Origin: Lentisphaerota bacterium
GTDB taxonomy: Bacteria > Verrucomicrobiota > Kiritimatiellia > RFP12 > UBA3636
Assembly (NCBI GenBank): GCA_022837245.1
Contig: JALHHX010000071.1
Span: 15,713-26,436, forward strand
Direction: 5' to 3'
Length of the DNA: 10,724 bases
Numbering within the stretch: position 1 is the stretch's first letter; every line of letters begins with the position of its first letter. Both the position numbers and the translations under genes were made by a program. Positions 1-6,905 of the stretch are shown here, piece after piece. The notes beneath the pieces were generated by a model. It searched no databases, was not told the origin of the DNA, and was given only the letters and a program-made list of their open reading frames with translations.

Positions 1-1311
1 ACTTGCGGGCGATGCCAGGTCAAGCTGCTTTCAGGCGATTGGCGCGTCGACGGCGCAAAGGTGCAAGTGCCTTCCACGGTGCCAGCATGCCGCACCACCC
101 TACTCTCCGATGTGGGAGAGGTCGATGTGCCGGAGAGTTCGCGCGTTGGCGGCAAGGGTCGGATTTCCGACGAATGGCAACTCGACAAGCGACTCCCAGA
201 CACTAGCGAAACGGTCGTCGCGATCGACCTCGGCACGACTACGATCGTCGCCATCAAAATCCGAGGCGGCGTAGTCGTCGGCAAAGCCTCATGCTTCAAC
301 CCGCAGCGCATTTACGGCGACAACGTCATTACGCGAATCAGCCACGCTGCTTCCGGCAAGCTCGCAGAATTGCATCATATAGTGCTGGATGCGATCAATA
401 GTCTGCTTTTGGAACTAGATGCGCGGGACGCCGAACGTATCGCACTCGCAGGCAACACTGTCATGAGCTGCTTGCTCCACGGCATCAACCCCGAATCGAT
501 CGGCGTGCTGCCTTTCACCCCCCCCCTGCGCCGCTTCCCGGAGGTTGACTGCTTCTTCGGCACAATTCCAGTTAAGACCATGCCGGCAATTTCCGGATAC
601 GTCGGCGGAGACCTGACCGCCGGGTTTGCTGAAACCGCGCTCGCCGAAGGCGAAATGCTAATAGACATCGGCACGAATTGCGAAATGATCTACTATTCCA
701 AATCTGGGGTTTTCTGCGCAGCAGCAGCAGCTGGTCCGGCGTTCGAGGGCGCAGGGATTTCGTGCGGATGCCGCGCGGTTGAAGGAGCGATCGACCATTT
801 CTACGACGATGGAACTTTCTCCATCATAGGTAACGGCGGCGGGGCGCCTATCGGGTTTTGCGGCTCGGCGATGGTGGACTTCATCGCGGTCAACAGGCGC
901 GCCGGCCGCATAAATGAAGTCGGACGCTACGAGCCCGCGGCAAAGTCGCAACACGTGGCGGAAGGGATCGCGGTTGGAGAGGGAGACATCGAGCAGATAT
1001 TGAAGGCAAAGGCCGCAGTCTGCGCCGGGATCAAAACGCTCGAAGATCATTGCGGCGTTCCGGCCCGCAAGATATACCTTGCGGGCGGATTCGCGCAATA
1101 CCTGAACCTCGAAAACGCATTCGAAATAGGGATGCTGCCCAGACGCACATGCGAAGTCGTAGGCAACACCAGCCTCGCCGGCGCGGCGCACCTGGCATGC
1201 GCTCCCGAGAGCATTGGAGATTTCGAGAAACTCTCCGACATCCCGCATGAGATACCGCTGAACACATTGCCGGAGTTTGAAGACAACTACATAGATGGAC
1301 TGTTGCTTTAA
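1..1311 (+). CDS. RACo-type corrinoid reactivase (2Fe-2S + ASKHA ATPase), 5' partial
   Basis: This protein would use ATP to drive re-reduction of an inactive Co(II) corrinoid protein so that it can accept methyl groups again; it acts in the cytoplasm. The reading frame is open from base 1, so the gene begins outside the window. The GTG at 61 is internal, because the codons before it encode part of a plant-type 2Fe-2S domain: CGRC at residues 2-5 and a later Cys at residue 30, with the first cluster Cys off the window. The ASKHA ATPase fold follows: phosphate-1 motif DLGTTT at residues 76-81, second motif DIGTN at 222-226, and AGGFAQYLN near 360-368. The Ala-rich stretch followed by GPAFEGAGISCG is typical of the RACo C-terminal (DUF4445) domain. 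The gap between the ferredoxin domain and the ATPase is only about 25 residues, shorter than in characterised RACo, where a linker domain intervenes. The gene ends 19 bases before the methyltransferase start, so co-transcription is likely. The family is secure; the partner protein is unknown. Confidence 0.9.
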   Translation, partial: TCGRCQVKLLSGDWRVDGAKVQVPSTVPACRTTLLSDVGEVDVPESSRVGGKGRISDEWQLDKRLPDTSETVVAIDLGTTTIVAIKIRGGVVVGKASCFNPQRIYGDNVITRISHAASGKLAELHHIVLDAINSLLLELDARDAERIALAGNTVMSCLLHGINPESIGVLPFTPPLRRFPEVDCFFGTIPVKTMPAISGYVGGDLTAGFAETALAEGEMLIDIGTNCEMIYYSKSGVFCAAAAAGPAFEGAGISCGCRAVEGAIDHFYDDGTFSIIGNGGGAPIGFCGSAMVDFIAVNRRAGRINEVGRYEPAAKSQHVAEGIAVGEGDIEQILKAKAAVCAGIKTLEDHCGVPARKIYLAGGFAQYLNLENAFEIGMLPRRTCEVVGNTSLAGAAHLACAPESIGDFEKLSDIPHEIPLNTLPEFEDNYIDGLLL

Positions 1312-1318
1312 GTCAGAA

Positions 1319-1324
1319 AAGGAA
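1319..1324 (+). promoter_or_regulatory. Ribosome binding site for the UroD-family methyltransferase
   Basis: AAGGAA lies six bases before the ATG at 1331. It favours that start over the in-frame ATG at 1295, which would overlap the reactivase gene and add a non-conserved leader. Confidence 0.65.
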
Positions 1325-1330
1325 CGAACA

Positions 1331-2458
1331 ATGCCCGAAATCAAACCGATAAAAGACAAATGGGCCGGCACAATGACCGGACGCGAGCGCTTCCGCAGAC
1401 AGATGAATTTCCAGAGCTTCGACAGGACGTTTAACATGGAGTTTGGTTACTGGAACGAAAACTTCCATGAATGGGACATGTTTGTCAAGAGCGGTATAAC
1501 CAACAACCACGAAGCCGACTTGTTCTTTAACTTTGACAGGATTGAAACCTCAGGCGGAAACACGTGGATGCACCCGTCTTTTCCATCCAAAGTAATCGAG
1601 GAGCGCGGCAGCAGCAAGATCTGCCTAAACGGCGACGGAGTGCTTTGCGAGATTTTCACTGATGGCAAAGACTCAATCCCCCACTTCTTGCGCTCAAGCA
1701 TAGAAAAACCGGAAGACTGGAAACGAGTCAAGGAAGAGCGCTTCCGACTCGATGACCCTGCGCGAATCATAGATGTCGAGGCAGTCAAGCGCCGACATCC
1801 CGACGACCGGGATTACCCGCTTGGCGTGGGCTGCGGATCCATGATCGGAAAAATCCGCGACATGCTTACATTCGAAGGCCTCACATTCGCCAACTTTGAC
1901 TACCCGGACATGGTAGAGGACATGGTGGAAACGTGCTGCCAGCTCGTGGAACATTCTCTAGACCAGCTGCTGCCGCATATCCATTTCGACTTCGCATCAT
2001 CGTGGGAGGACATCTGCTTCCGCAGCGGGCCGCTCGTGTCTGTCGAATTCATGCGCGAGATCGTACTCCCTCGCTATAAACGCATCAGCGCAAAACTGCA
2101 CCAATATGGGGTCACCATCTGGTACACAGACTGCGACGGCGACGTGCGCCCTATTCTTCCGATCTTTCTCGAGGGCGGCATCAACTGCCTCTTCCCGTTC
2201 GAGGTCATGGGCTGCGCACACCCCGGCACGATCCTCGATGCCTATCCCGGCGCGATCCGCATCATGGGCGGCGTCGATAAAATCCAGCTCGGCGCAGGCA
2301 AAAAGGCGATACGCGAATACCTTGAAAGTCTCGCGCCGTACGTCGCCCGCGGCGGGTACATTCCTTTCTGCGACCATCGCTGCCCTCCAAACGTCAAAGA
2401 AGATGATTACTTATACTACCTCAACCTAAAAGAGCGCATGTTCGGACTTCAGGGCTAA
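1331..2458 (+). CDS. UroD-family corrinoid-dependent methyltransferase (MtaA/CmuA-like)
   Basis: This 375-residue protein belongs to the uroporphyrinogen-decarboxylase superfamily, in the branch that moves methyl groups between a substrate or carrier and a corrinoid protein rather than making haem. Evidence: the N-terminal TGRERFRRQMNFQSFDR segment, the SWEDICFRSGPLVS strand-loop, the family-typical EFMREIVLPRYKRI helix, and the closing GGYIPFCDHRCPPNV segment. Cys268 (in TDCDGD), Cys347, His349 and Cys351 (in CDHRC) are candidate metal ligands, since related methyltransferases bind zinc through His and Cys; this assignment is inferred. Start 1331 was chosen for its ribosome binding site. It sits between a reactivase and an activation-domain protein, which argues strongly for methyl transfer over porphyrin synthesis. 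The substrate cannot be read from sequence; methoxylated or N-methylated compounds are possible. No corrinoid-binding protein is in the window. Confidence 0.88.
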   Translation: MPEIKPIKDKWAGTMTGRERFRRQMNFQSFDRTFNMEFGYWNENFHEWDMFVKSGITNNHEADLFFNFDRIETSGGNTWMHPSFPSKVIEERGSSKICLNGDGVLCEIFTDGKDSIPHFLRSSIEKPEDWKRVKEERFRLDDPARIIDVEAVKRRHPDDRDYPLGVGCGSMIGKIRDMLTFEGLTFANFDYPDMVEDMVETCCQLVEHSLDQLLPHIHFDFASSWEDICFRSGPLVSVEFMREIVLPRYKRISAKLHQYGVTIWYTDCDGDVRPILPIFLEGGINCLFPFEVMGCAHPGTILDAYPGAIRIMGGVDKIQLGAGKKAIREYLESLAPYVARGGYIPFCDHRCPPNVKEDDYLYYLNLKERMFGLQG

Positions 2459-2465
2459 ACAGCGC

Positions 2466-2472
2466 AGGGGAG
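2466..2472 (+). promoter_or_regulatory. Ribosome binding site for the activation-domain protein
   Basis: AGGGGAG lies nine bases before the ATG at 2482, in the 23-base gap after the methyltransferase stop, and supports that start. Confidence 0.6.
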
Positions 2473-2481
2473 AACAATAAA

Positions 2482-3159
2482 ATGAAAACTCTTGAAAACA
2501 TACCATTCGCCATTGAGAAAACCTCACTAGGCCTTCGGCTGATGATCGAACCGGGATCGGATGACGCCCACGATTTCGCGGATCTTGTGCAACTGGCGTT
2601 GAAGCACGGACGCCCCGTGGCTGTGTACTCCGAGGAGTTTATCGACTCGAAAAGTGATGACGGCGTCGTGATCGGCGGAGTGAAATTCACAAGCAAAACA
2701 CTCCGCCACAATCTCGATGCCGTTGAACGCGTTTTCCCGTTTGTCGCCACATGCGGCGTTGAGATGGACAAAGTCTTCCCCGCTGGAAGCGACATGCTAA
2801 AAGACTACTGGTGGGATGCCATCAAGATGCAACTGGTGACTGCGGCGCGGTCGTTCCTTCAGAAACATTTATCAACGAAATACCGTCTTGGGAAAACGGT
2901 CTGCATGAGCCCCGGCTCCGGTGACGCCAACATCTGGCCCATAGACCAGCAGCGACAGCTTTTCTCGTTGCTGGGCGATGTGCGCGGCGCGATTGGCGTG
3001 GAGCTGACAGACACCTGCCTCATGGTGCCAAACAAAACAGTCTCCGGCCTTATGTTCACATCAGAAGCCGACTTCCAGGGCTGCGAAGTGTGCCACCGCG
3101 AAAACTGCCCCGGGCGCCGCGCCAAATTCAACTCCGAACTATGGTCGGAGATTTCGTAG
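2482..3159 (+). CDS. Stand-alone methionine-synthase-activation-domain-like protein
   Basis: A 225-residue protein resembling the AdoMet-binding reactivation domain of cobalamin-dependent methionine synthase, as a free-standing protein. In MetH this domain binds S-adenosylmethionine and helps reductively remethylate cob(II)alamin. Landmarks: VFPFVATCGVEMD near the middle, SPGSGD at 143-148 (the position of the AdoMet-binding glycine-rich loop), then WPIDQQRQLFSLLGD, IGVELT and MVPNKTVSGLMF, all in the family order. A cysteine cluster, C-x2-C-x4-C, follows at 201, 204 and 209, just before the C-terminus. It is the third gene of the cassette, 23 bases after the methyltransferase. Stand-alone versions often accompany corrinoid methyltransferases, where they may serve as accessory activators or recruit the corrinoid protein; the exact role here is inferred. 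No full MetH neighbours it, so methionine synthesis is unlikely to be its task. Confidence 0.82.
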   Translation: MKTLENIPFAIEKTSLGLRLMIEPGSDDAHDFADLVQLALKHGRPVAVYSEEFIDSKSDDGVVIGGVKFTSKTLRHNLDAVERVFPFVATCGVEMDKVFPAGSDMLKDYWWDAIKMQLVTAARSFLQKHLSTKYRLGKTVCMSPGSGDANIWPIDQQRQLFSLLGDVRGAIGVELTDTCLMVPNKTVSGLMFTSEADFQGCEVCHRENCPGRRAKFNSELWSEIS

Positions 3160-3165
3160 GACCCC

Positions 3166-3861
3166 CTACTCCAGCAGCAGCACGTCGCCTTCCTGCATCT
3201 CCCCGACGTCCACGACAAGCGTCGCGCCGTCGCGGACGACCTCAAGATTGCGGCGCTGGGCGACAGACCGGGCCCCGCGAAGCGAGCCGGCATTCGGGAT
3301 CACAACTTTTAGTTCGTTGATTACAACTAGGTCGCGTCCACGATACGCCCAGTTCATTAGGACAACGGCTTCGCGCCCGGTTTTCGGATTGCGGACTCGC
3401 ACGCCCTCGACGAGCGGATGAGAAGGGTCGACAGCAGGACGTGCGCCGGCGGAGACGGCTGCAAAGGCGATCAAATCACGCTGCGCGGATGGGAAATCTA
3501 CAGAGCAGTCGTACCCCTCTTTCATCACGCCCGTCGCATACTCTACTCCGGAATACCATCCGGCAATCCAGGCTTTGCCTTTGCCGTATTCGTTGCAAAT
3601 CAACGCCGGGGAACCATCGCCGAAGGTCGCCATAACCTTGGCGCCTGCGGCGGGGTCGAGCCGCTCCCACCCCATCTGGAGCCGAAATCCGGCCGGGTCG
3701 CCCGATGTCTTGACGACGGCGTCGGGCGGCGCGTTGGTGAGCGCCTTCACGGAGCCGAGCGAGGTGGCGCCGTAGCGCGGCACTGAGCTCCACAGAGCGG
3801 AATCGCCGCGCGCCGAGATTTCCGGGAGAGGGGAAGACGGTATACCCTGACGTTCCGCTTC
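3166..3861 (-). pseudogene. C-terminal part of the interrupted GH42-like protein (after in-frame stop)
   Basis: This stretch is in the same frame as the upstream secreted GH42-like gene and is separated from it only by the TAA at 3862-3864. It stays open for 231 codons to a TAG at 3166. The usable start, a GTG at 3781, has no evident ribosome binding site, so it is better read as the missing C-terminus than as a gene. It holds a mixed alpha/beta segment with PALICNEYGKGKAWIAGWYSG, reminiscent of the glutamine-amidotransferase-like trimerisation domain that follows the barrel in GH42 beta-galactosidases. After it comes a beta-rich region with EAVVLMNWAYRGRDLVV and a closing LVVDVGEMQEGDVLLLE, like the small C-terminal sandwich of such enzymes. 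If the stop is a base-call error, GAA to TAA being the simplest change, the complete protein is 736 residues plus that one. Confidence 0.65.
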
Positions 3862-5379
3862 TTATGCCAAAGCCTTGGCTGCTTCGGCCGAGCCGCCAGC
3901 CTCGACATCGGCATCGCTCAAGTCCACCACGGTTTCATCGCGCGACATGCCCGCATTGGCTTTCTCCGCCGGATACGCGCCTTCAACGCCCAGCAACCCG
4001 GCGGTCTGGGCTTCGCTGACGCCGGGCATTTCGCCGGGAACCATTAGCTTAGGACGGTCGCGCTCGCGACCCTCGGCCTCTTCCTTCATTCTCTGTTCGT
4101 ATGATTTTTCGAAATAACCAAAGGTAGAACGAATCGGTTCCCAATCCGCAACATCAAAATCGCGTGGGATCAGTCCTTTATCTTTCAGGTATTCGCGGAA
4201 TTTCGCCGTACAATGCTGGCAGGTGCCCTGATGCGCCTTGCCTTCTGCCGTGCCGTCGAATGCGGAGCCGATTTCATCGACCGTCAATTCCCAAGATGAG
4301 ACGAACGGCGTACCTTGGTACTCCGCAATTTTCGGCTCCACTTCCTTCCTGGCCTGTTCAACGCGGTTGGAATGGGCCGGGTGCCATGGGCAGCCCACGC
4401 CCTCGCCCCATGGGAGCGGCGGTCGCTTTCCCGTAGAATCCGCCCGCGGCGCTCCAGGGAACGGGTATCCGCCTGTGCGCGACATAGTGAAGTAGGTGAG
4501 ATCCTTTATCGCCGGGCACCGCTCCCTCAATTCGGCGTCCATCAAAAACCGAGGATTATGGCGCACCCCGTTTATCCCCATCTGGCGCATGGTCCGTGCT
4601 TCGTGGCTCATCACTTTGAGACTGCTTGTGCGCACGCCATAGCCGTGATCAGTGCCGTATCCGGACAAATTCGAAATTATTTCGTAACGTCTCGGCAGTT
4701 TCTTTCCTGCCCAGGGAAGACTCTCCATCCACTCCATGCGCCAGCGCGACAGTTCGTAAAGGCCGCGCGCGTGTTCGAGAAACCCCGGCATAACCTTGCC
4801 GTCCTTGACCATCCGCCCCGGCAGGACAACCGTGCAGACCGCCCCGCTAGGACTTTCCTCGGTGAACTTCGCAACAGACTCGCCGTCTTGCAGCACCTCG
4901 AATTCGAACACGGCGTGTTTGATAGCTACCGCCTTCCCTGCATCGCCCGGAGCACACCCACGCGCATAAACTGTGCGGTAGTACAAGTTTCCAATCGGCA
5001 ATTCGGGCGACCAGACGCCTTTGGCAAGCCAGTGGTAATCGCTGGCCTTCCCATTCTCGATTAGAACATCGCCCGCCGACTTGTCGTCCGGCATCAGCAA
5101 GGCGTCGAGCGCGTCGGAAGACGTCATGCCAGTGGATGGCATGAGGGGTTTGGCTGTGTCTAAAGGAACCTCAGTCCATTCGCCGCCAAATGGGGTGCCG
5201 CCAAGCCCCTGCCCTCCCCAAGTCCAGAATATGCGCACACGCGCCTCCGGCTCGATCTCCACTACGCGTGCGCGGACCGTGACTTCGGCCCGCGCCTGCA
5301 AGAATGAGAGCACCACAATCGCGGCCGCGAGAAACAGCGGCGACACCTGCCGCACACTCCTGATCGACACCGTGTTCAT
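3862..5379 (-). CDS. Secreted GH42-like glycosidase, N-terminal part before an in-frame stop
   Basis: A 505-residue exported protein, probably acting on polysaccharide or oligosaccharide in the periplasm. A clear signal peptide occupies residues 1-31: basic start, hydrophobic core LFLAAAIVVLSFL, cleavage after QARA. A beta-sandwich-like segment follows, then a TIM-barrel-like region containing GINGVRHNP. WELTVDE at 363-369 lies where glycoside hydrolases of this clan carry an acidic catalytic residue. CQHC at 387-390, followed by FREYL, matches the metal-binding Cys and adjacent helix of GH42-type barrels. Residues from about 420 to the stop (including KEEAEGRERDRP and an acidic VVDLSDADVEAGG) do not look like barrel and may be a linker. 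The TAA at 3862-3864 cuts off an in-frame C-terminal region of 231 codons. The start lies four bases after the upstream gene's stop; its ribosome binding site is weak. Substrate unknown; glycosidase assignment moderate. Confidence 0.68.
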   Translation of the reverse strand: MNTVSIRSVRQVSPLFLAAAIVVLSFLQARAEVTVRARVVEIEPEARVRIFWTWGGQGLGGTPFGGEWTEVPLDTAKPLMPSTGMTSSDALDALLMPDDKSAGDVLIENGKASDYHWLAKGVWSPELPIGNLYYRTVYARGCAPGDAGKAVAIKHAVFEFEVLQDGESVAKFTEESPSGAVCTVVLPGRMVKDGKVMPGFLEHARGLYELSRWRMEWMESLPWAGKKLPRRYEIISNLSGYGTDHGYGVRTSSLKVMSHEARTMRQMGINGVRHNPRFLMDAELRERCPAIKDLTYFTMSRTGGYPFPGAPRADSTGKRPPLPWGEGVGCPWHPAHSNRVEQARKEVEPKIAEYQGTPFVSSWELTVDEIGSAFDGTAEGKAHQGTCQHCTAKFREYLKDKGLIPRDFDVADWEPIRSTFGYFEKSYEQRMKEEAEGRERDRPKLMVPGEMPGVSEAQTAGLLGVEGAYPAEKANAGMSRDETVVDLSDADVEAGGSAEAAKALA

Positions 5380-5383
5380 TAGA

Positions 5384-6897
5384 CTACTTCATTGGGAATT
5401 CGTCTTTGAGCACAGTTTCGCGGACTTTCGAAGGTTTCGATTCCTTGCCGTCGGCGTCGATGTACGTGGCGTAGAAGTAGAACTTCTGGCTCGGCTTCAG
5501 CCAGCGGACGAGCAGCGCGGGCGCTGCACCGTCCGCAGGCGCATCGACCGCCGCCATGGATTTGGCGCCCTTGCCGTCGGGATAGGCCGACACCCAGACC
5601 TTGTACTGCTTGGCTCCCGCCACAGGCTTGACGCTCACCTCGACCGTGGTGCCGTCGTTGCGCTGTTCCGGCGGCTGGAACTTGACGATCTCGGGCGCCG
5701 CGCCCACGCCGTCGGCCGCGAGAGCGGCCATCGGGTTGGGCATGCCCTTGCCGCCGCGGCTGGGCGGCATGAAGAGATGCGCCGCCGCGCGCTGCACTTT
5801 GACGGGCTCGTCGGTCATCATCGCGGGGCTGTCGTAGACGGCGATCAGATCGTCGATCTCGACCGTCGAATCGACGATCGGCCGCATCGTGTCGGCATAG
5901 ATCTGCTCCGGCCGCGTCTCGAATATCACACGCGTTAGACGCAACGGCAGGTCGACAATGCCGTCGCCGTCGGTGTGGCCCCACCAGACGGTGTCCATCT
6001 CGCGGTAGTTGTCGGCCGGCAAGGTGCCCGGCAGCGGAAACTCCATGTAGCTCCAGCCGTCGAAGTTGAAGTACGAGCGCGAATGAGTGTCGTCGCAGTT
6101 CCAGGCGTCTTTCGTTCCGATGCTACGCCAGTATTCCCCATTGGCGTCCTGAAGCTCGAACACGATCCGGTTCCATGCCGAGTTGCCGCGCCCCATCCAG
6201 CCGAGCGCACGGGCCTTGCCCGGTATGGCGATCGGGTTAGGTGGTGCGAACACGCCGTAGAAACCCACCATGGGCTTGCCAAGCGGGATGGCAGCCATGG
6301 AAACGCGGAAGACGGTCGAGGTGGATCCGCGCTCGGTGGATTCCACGCGCGCCGCCTTCATCGGCGCCGTTTCGCGAACGACGTCCCAGTGGTTGGACTC
6401 GAACGGCACGTACAACTCTGGATTGTAGGTCCAGTCCGCCTTTTCGAAATCCTCCAGCACGGCGATGTTTTCTGTCGGTGCTTTTTCATAGACAGGCTTT
6501 CCCGAAACGGCCTTTTCGAGAGCACCTTTCTCCACGACGATCCAGACTGGCGTCGGAGACAGCTCCACAGTGGACTCAACAGCGGTGTCGAGAGCTTTGG
6601 CGTTGCCGTTTTCATCGACGACCCGCGCCTTCGCGCCAGGTGTAAACGAGAGCGCTAGAGGACGCTTGCCGCGCAAAGTCCACGCGGGATAGACGCGGCG
6701 AGCGCCGTCGGGATCTTTGAACCGCAGGCAGTAGGCACTACGTGAGCCCGTTTCGATAAATCCGTCGTACTCAGCCAAATCAAGCACGAGCGACATGGTG
6801 GCAAACGCGGCGGCGGCAGGTTTGGGGTTGTACTCCGGCGCGCGGCCAAGGAGGCCGACGCAGCCGTAGTGCTGGCTCCCCCACTGGCCGGAGCAGT
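5384..6897 (-). CDS. Large carbohydrate-active-type protein, C-terminal ~500 residues (5' truncated at breakpoint)
   Basis: The true coding frame runs from the breakpoint near 6897 to the TAG at 5384. The same frame stays open to 7027, but there it is only the antisense of kinase DNA. The visible part begins with DCSGQWGSQHYGCVG and PEYNPKPAAAAFATMSLVLD, typical of the region after the catalytic barrel in large secreted glycosidase-like proteins of PVC bacteria. Next comes a short beta region with VYPAWTLRGKRPLALSF. Then, from about 6460 to 5830, a jelly-roll-like module rich in aromatics (LGWMGRGNSAWNRIVFELQD, DGWSYMEFPLPGT), a plausible carbohydrate-binding domain. A fibronectin-III-like domain, about 5700 to 5400 (VKPVAGAKQYKVWV ... 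RWLKPSQKFYFYATYIDADG), closes the protein. The catalytic region and signal peptide are missing, so no enzyme class can be assigned. It precedes the GH42-like gene by four bases, suggesting one operon. Confidence 0.6.
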
Positions 6898-6905
6898 CGG
6901 TGGGG
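6885..6905. other. Putative breakpoint 1 (polysaccharide protein to histidine kinase)
   Basis: To the left, the minus strand encodes a well-behaved glycosidase-like fragment. To the right, the plus strand starts in the middle of a histidine kinase, at the residues just before its H-box. Neither protein continues sensibly across this point, and GC rises visibly on the right. The exact base is uncertain by about ten because the sequence near it (CGGTGGGGCGCC) can be read as part of either side. Confidence 0.75.

Noticed and set aside
61..63. GTG start of the reactivase at 61
   Set aside because: The same frame is open upstream and encodes the CGRC cluster motif of the ferredoxin domain, so the gene starts before the window.
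1295..1330. Earlier ATG start for the UroD-family protein
   Set aside because: It overlaps the reactivase gene, and its leader looks like read-through; the ATG at 1331 has a good ribosome binding site.
658..1437. Long minus-strand open frame opposite the reactivase
   Set aside because: Antisense of a clearly conserved gene; composition is not protein-like.
3862..3864. Stop-codon reassignment (alternative genetic code)
   Set aside because: Confidently called genes in the same block end in TAA and TAG, so a single nonsense change or sequencing error is simpler.
5125..5143. Seven-base inverted repeat CATGCCA/TGGCATG
   Set aside because: It lies inside the GH42-like coding region, is short, and has no terminator or operator context.
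5081..5938. Plus-strand open frame across the two polysaccharide genes
   Set aside because: Composition is His/Arg-rich with no motif, and it runs antisense to two coherent coding frames.
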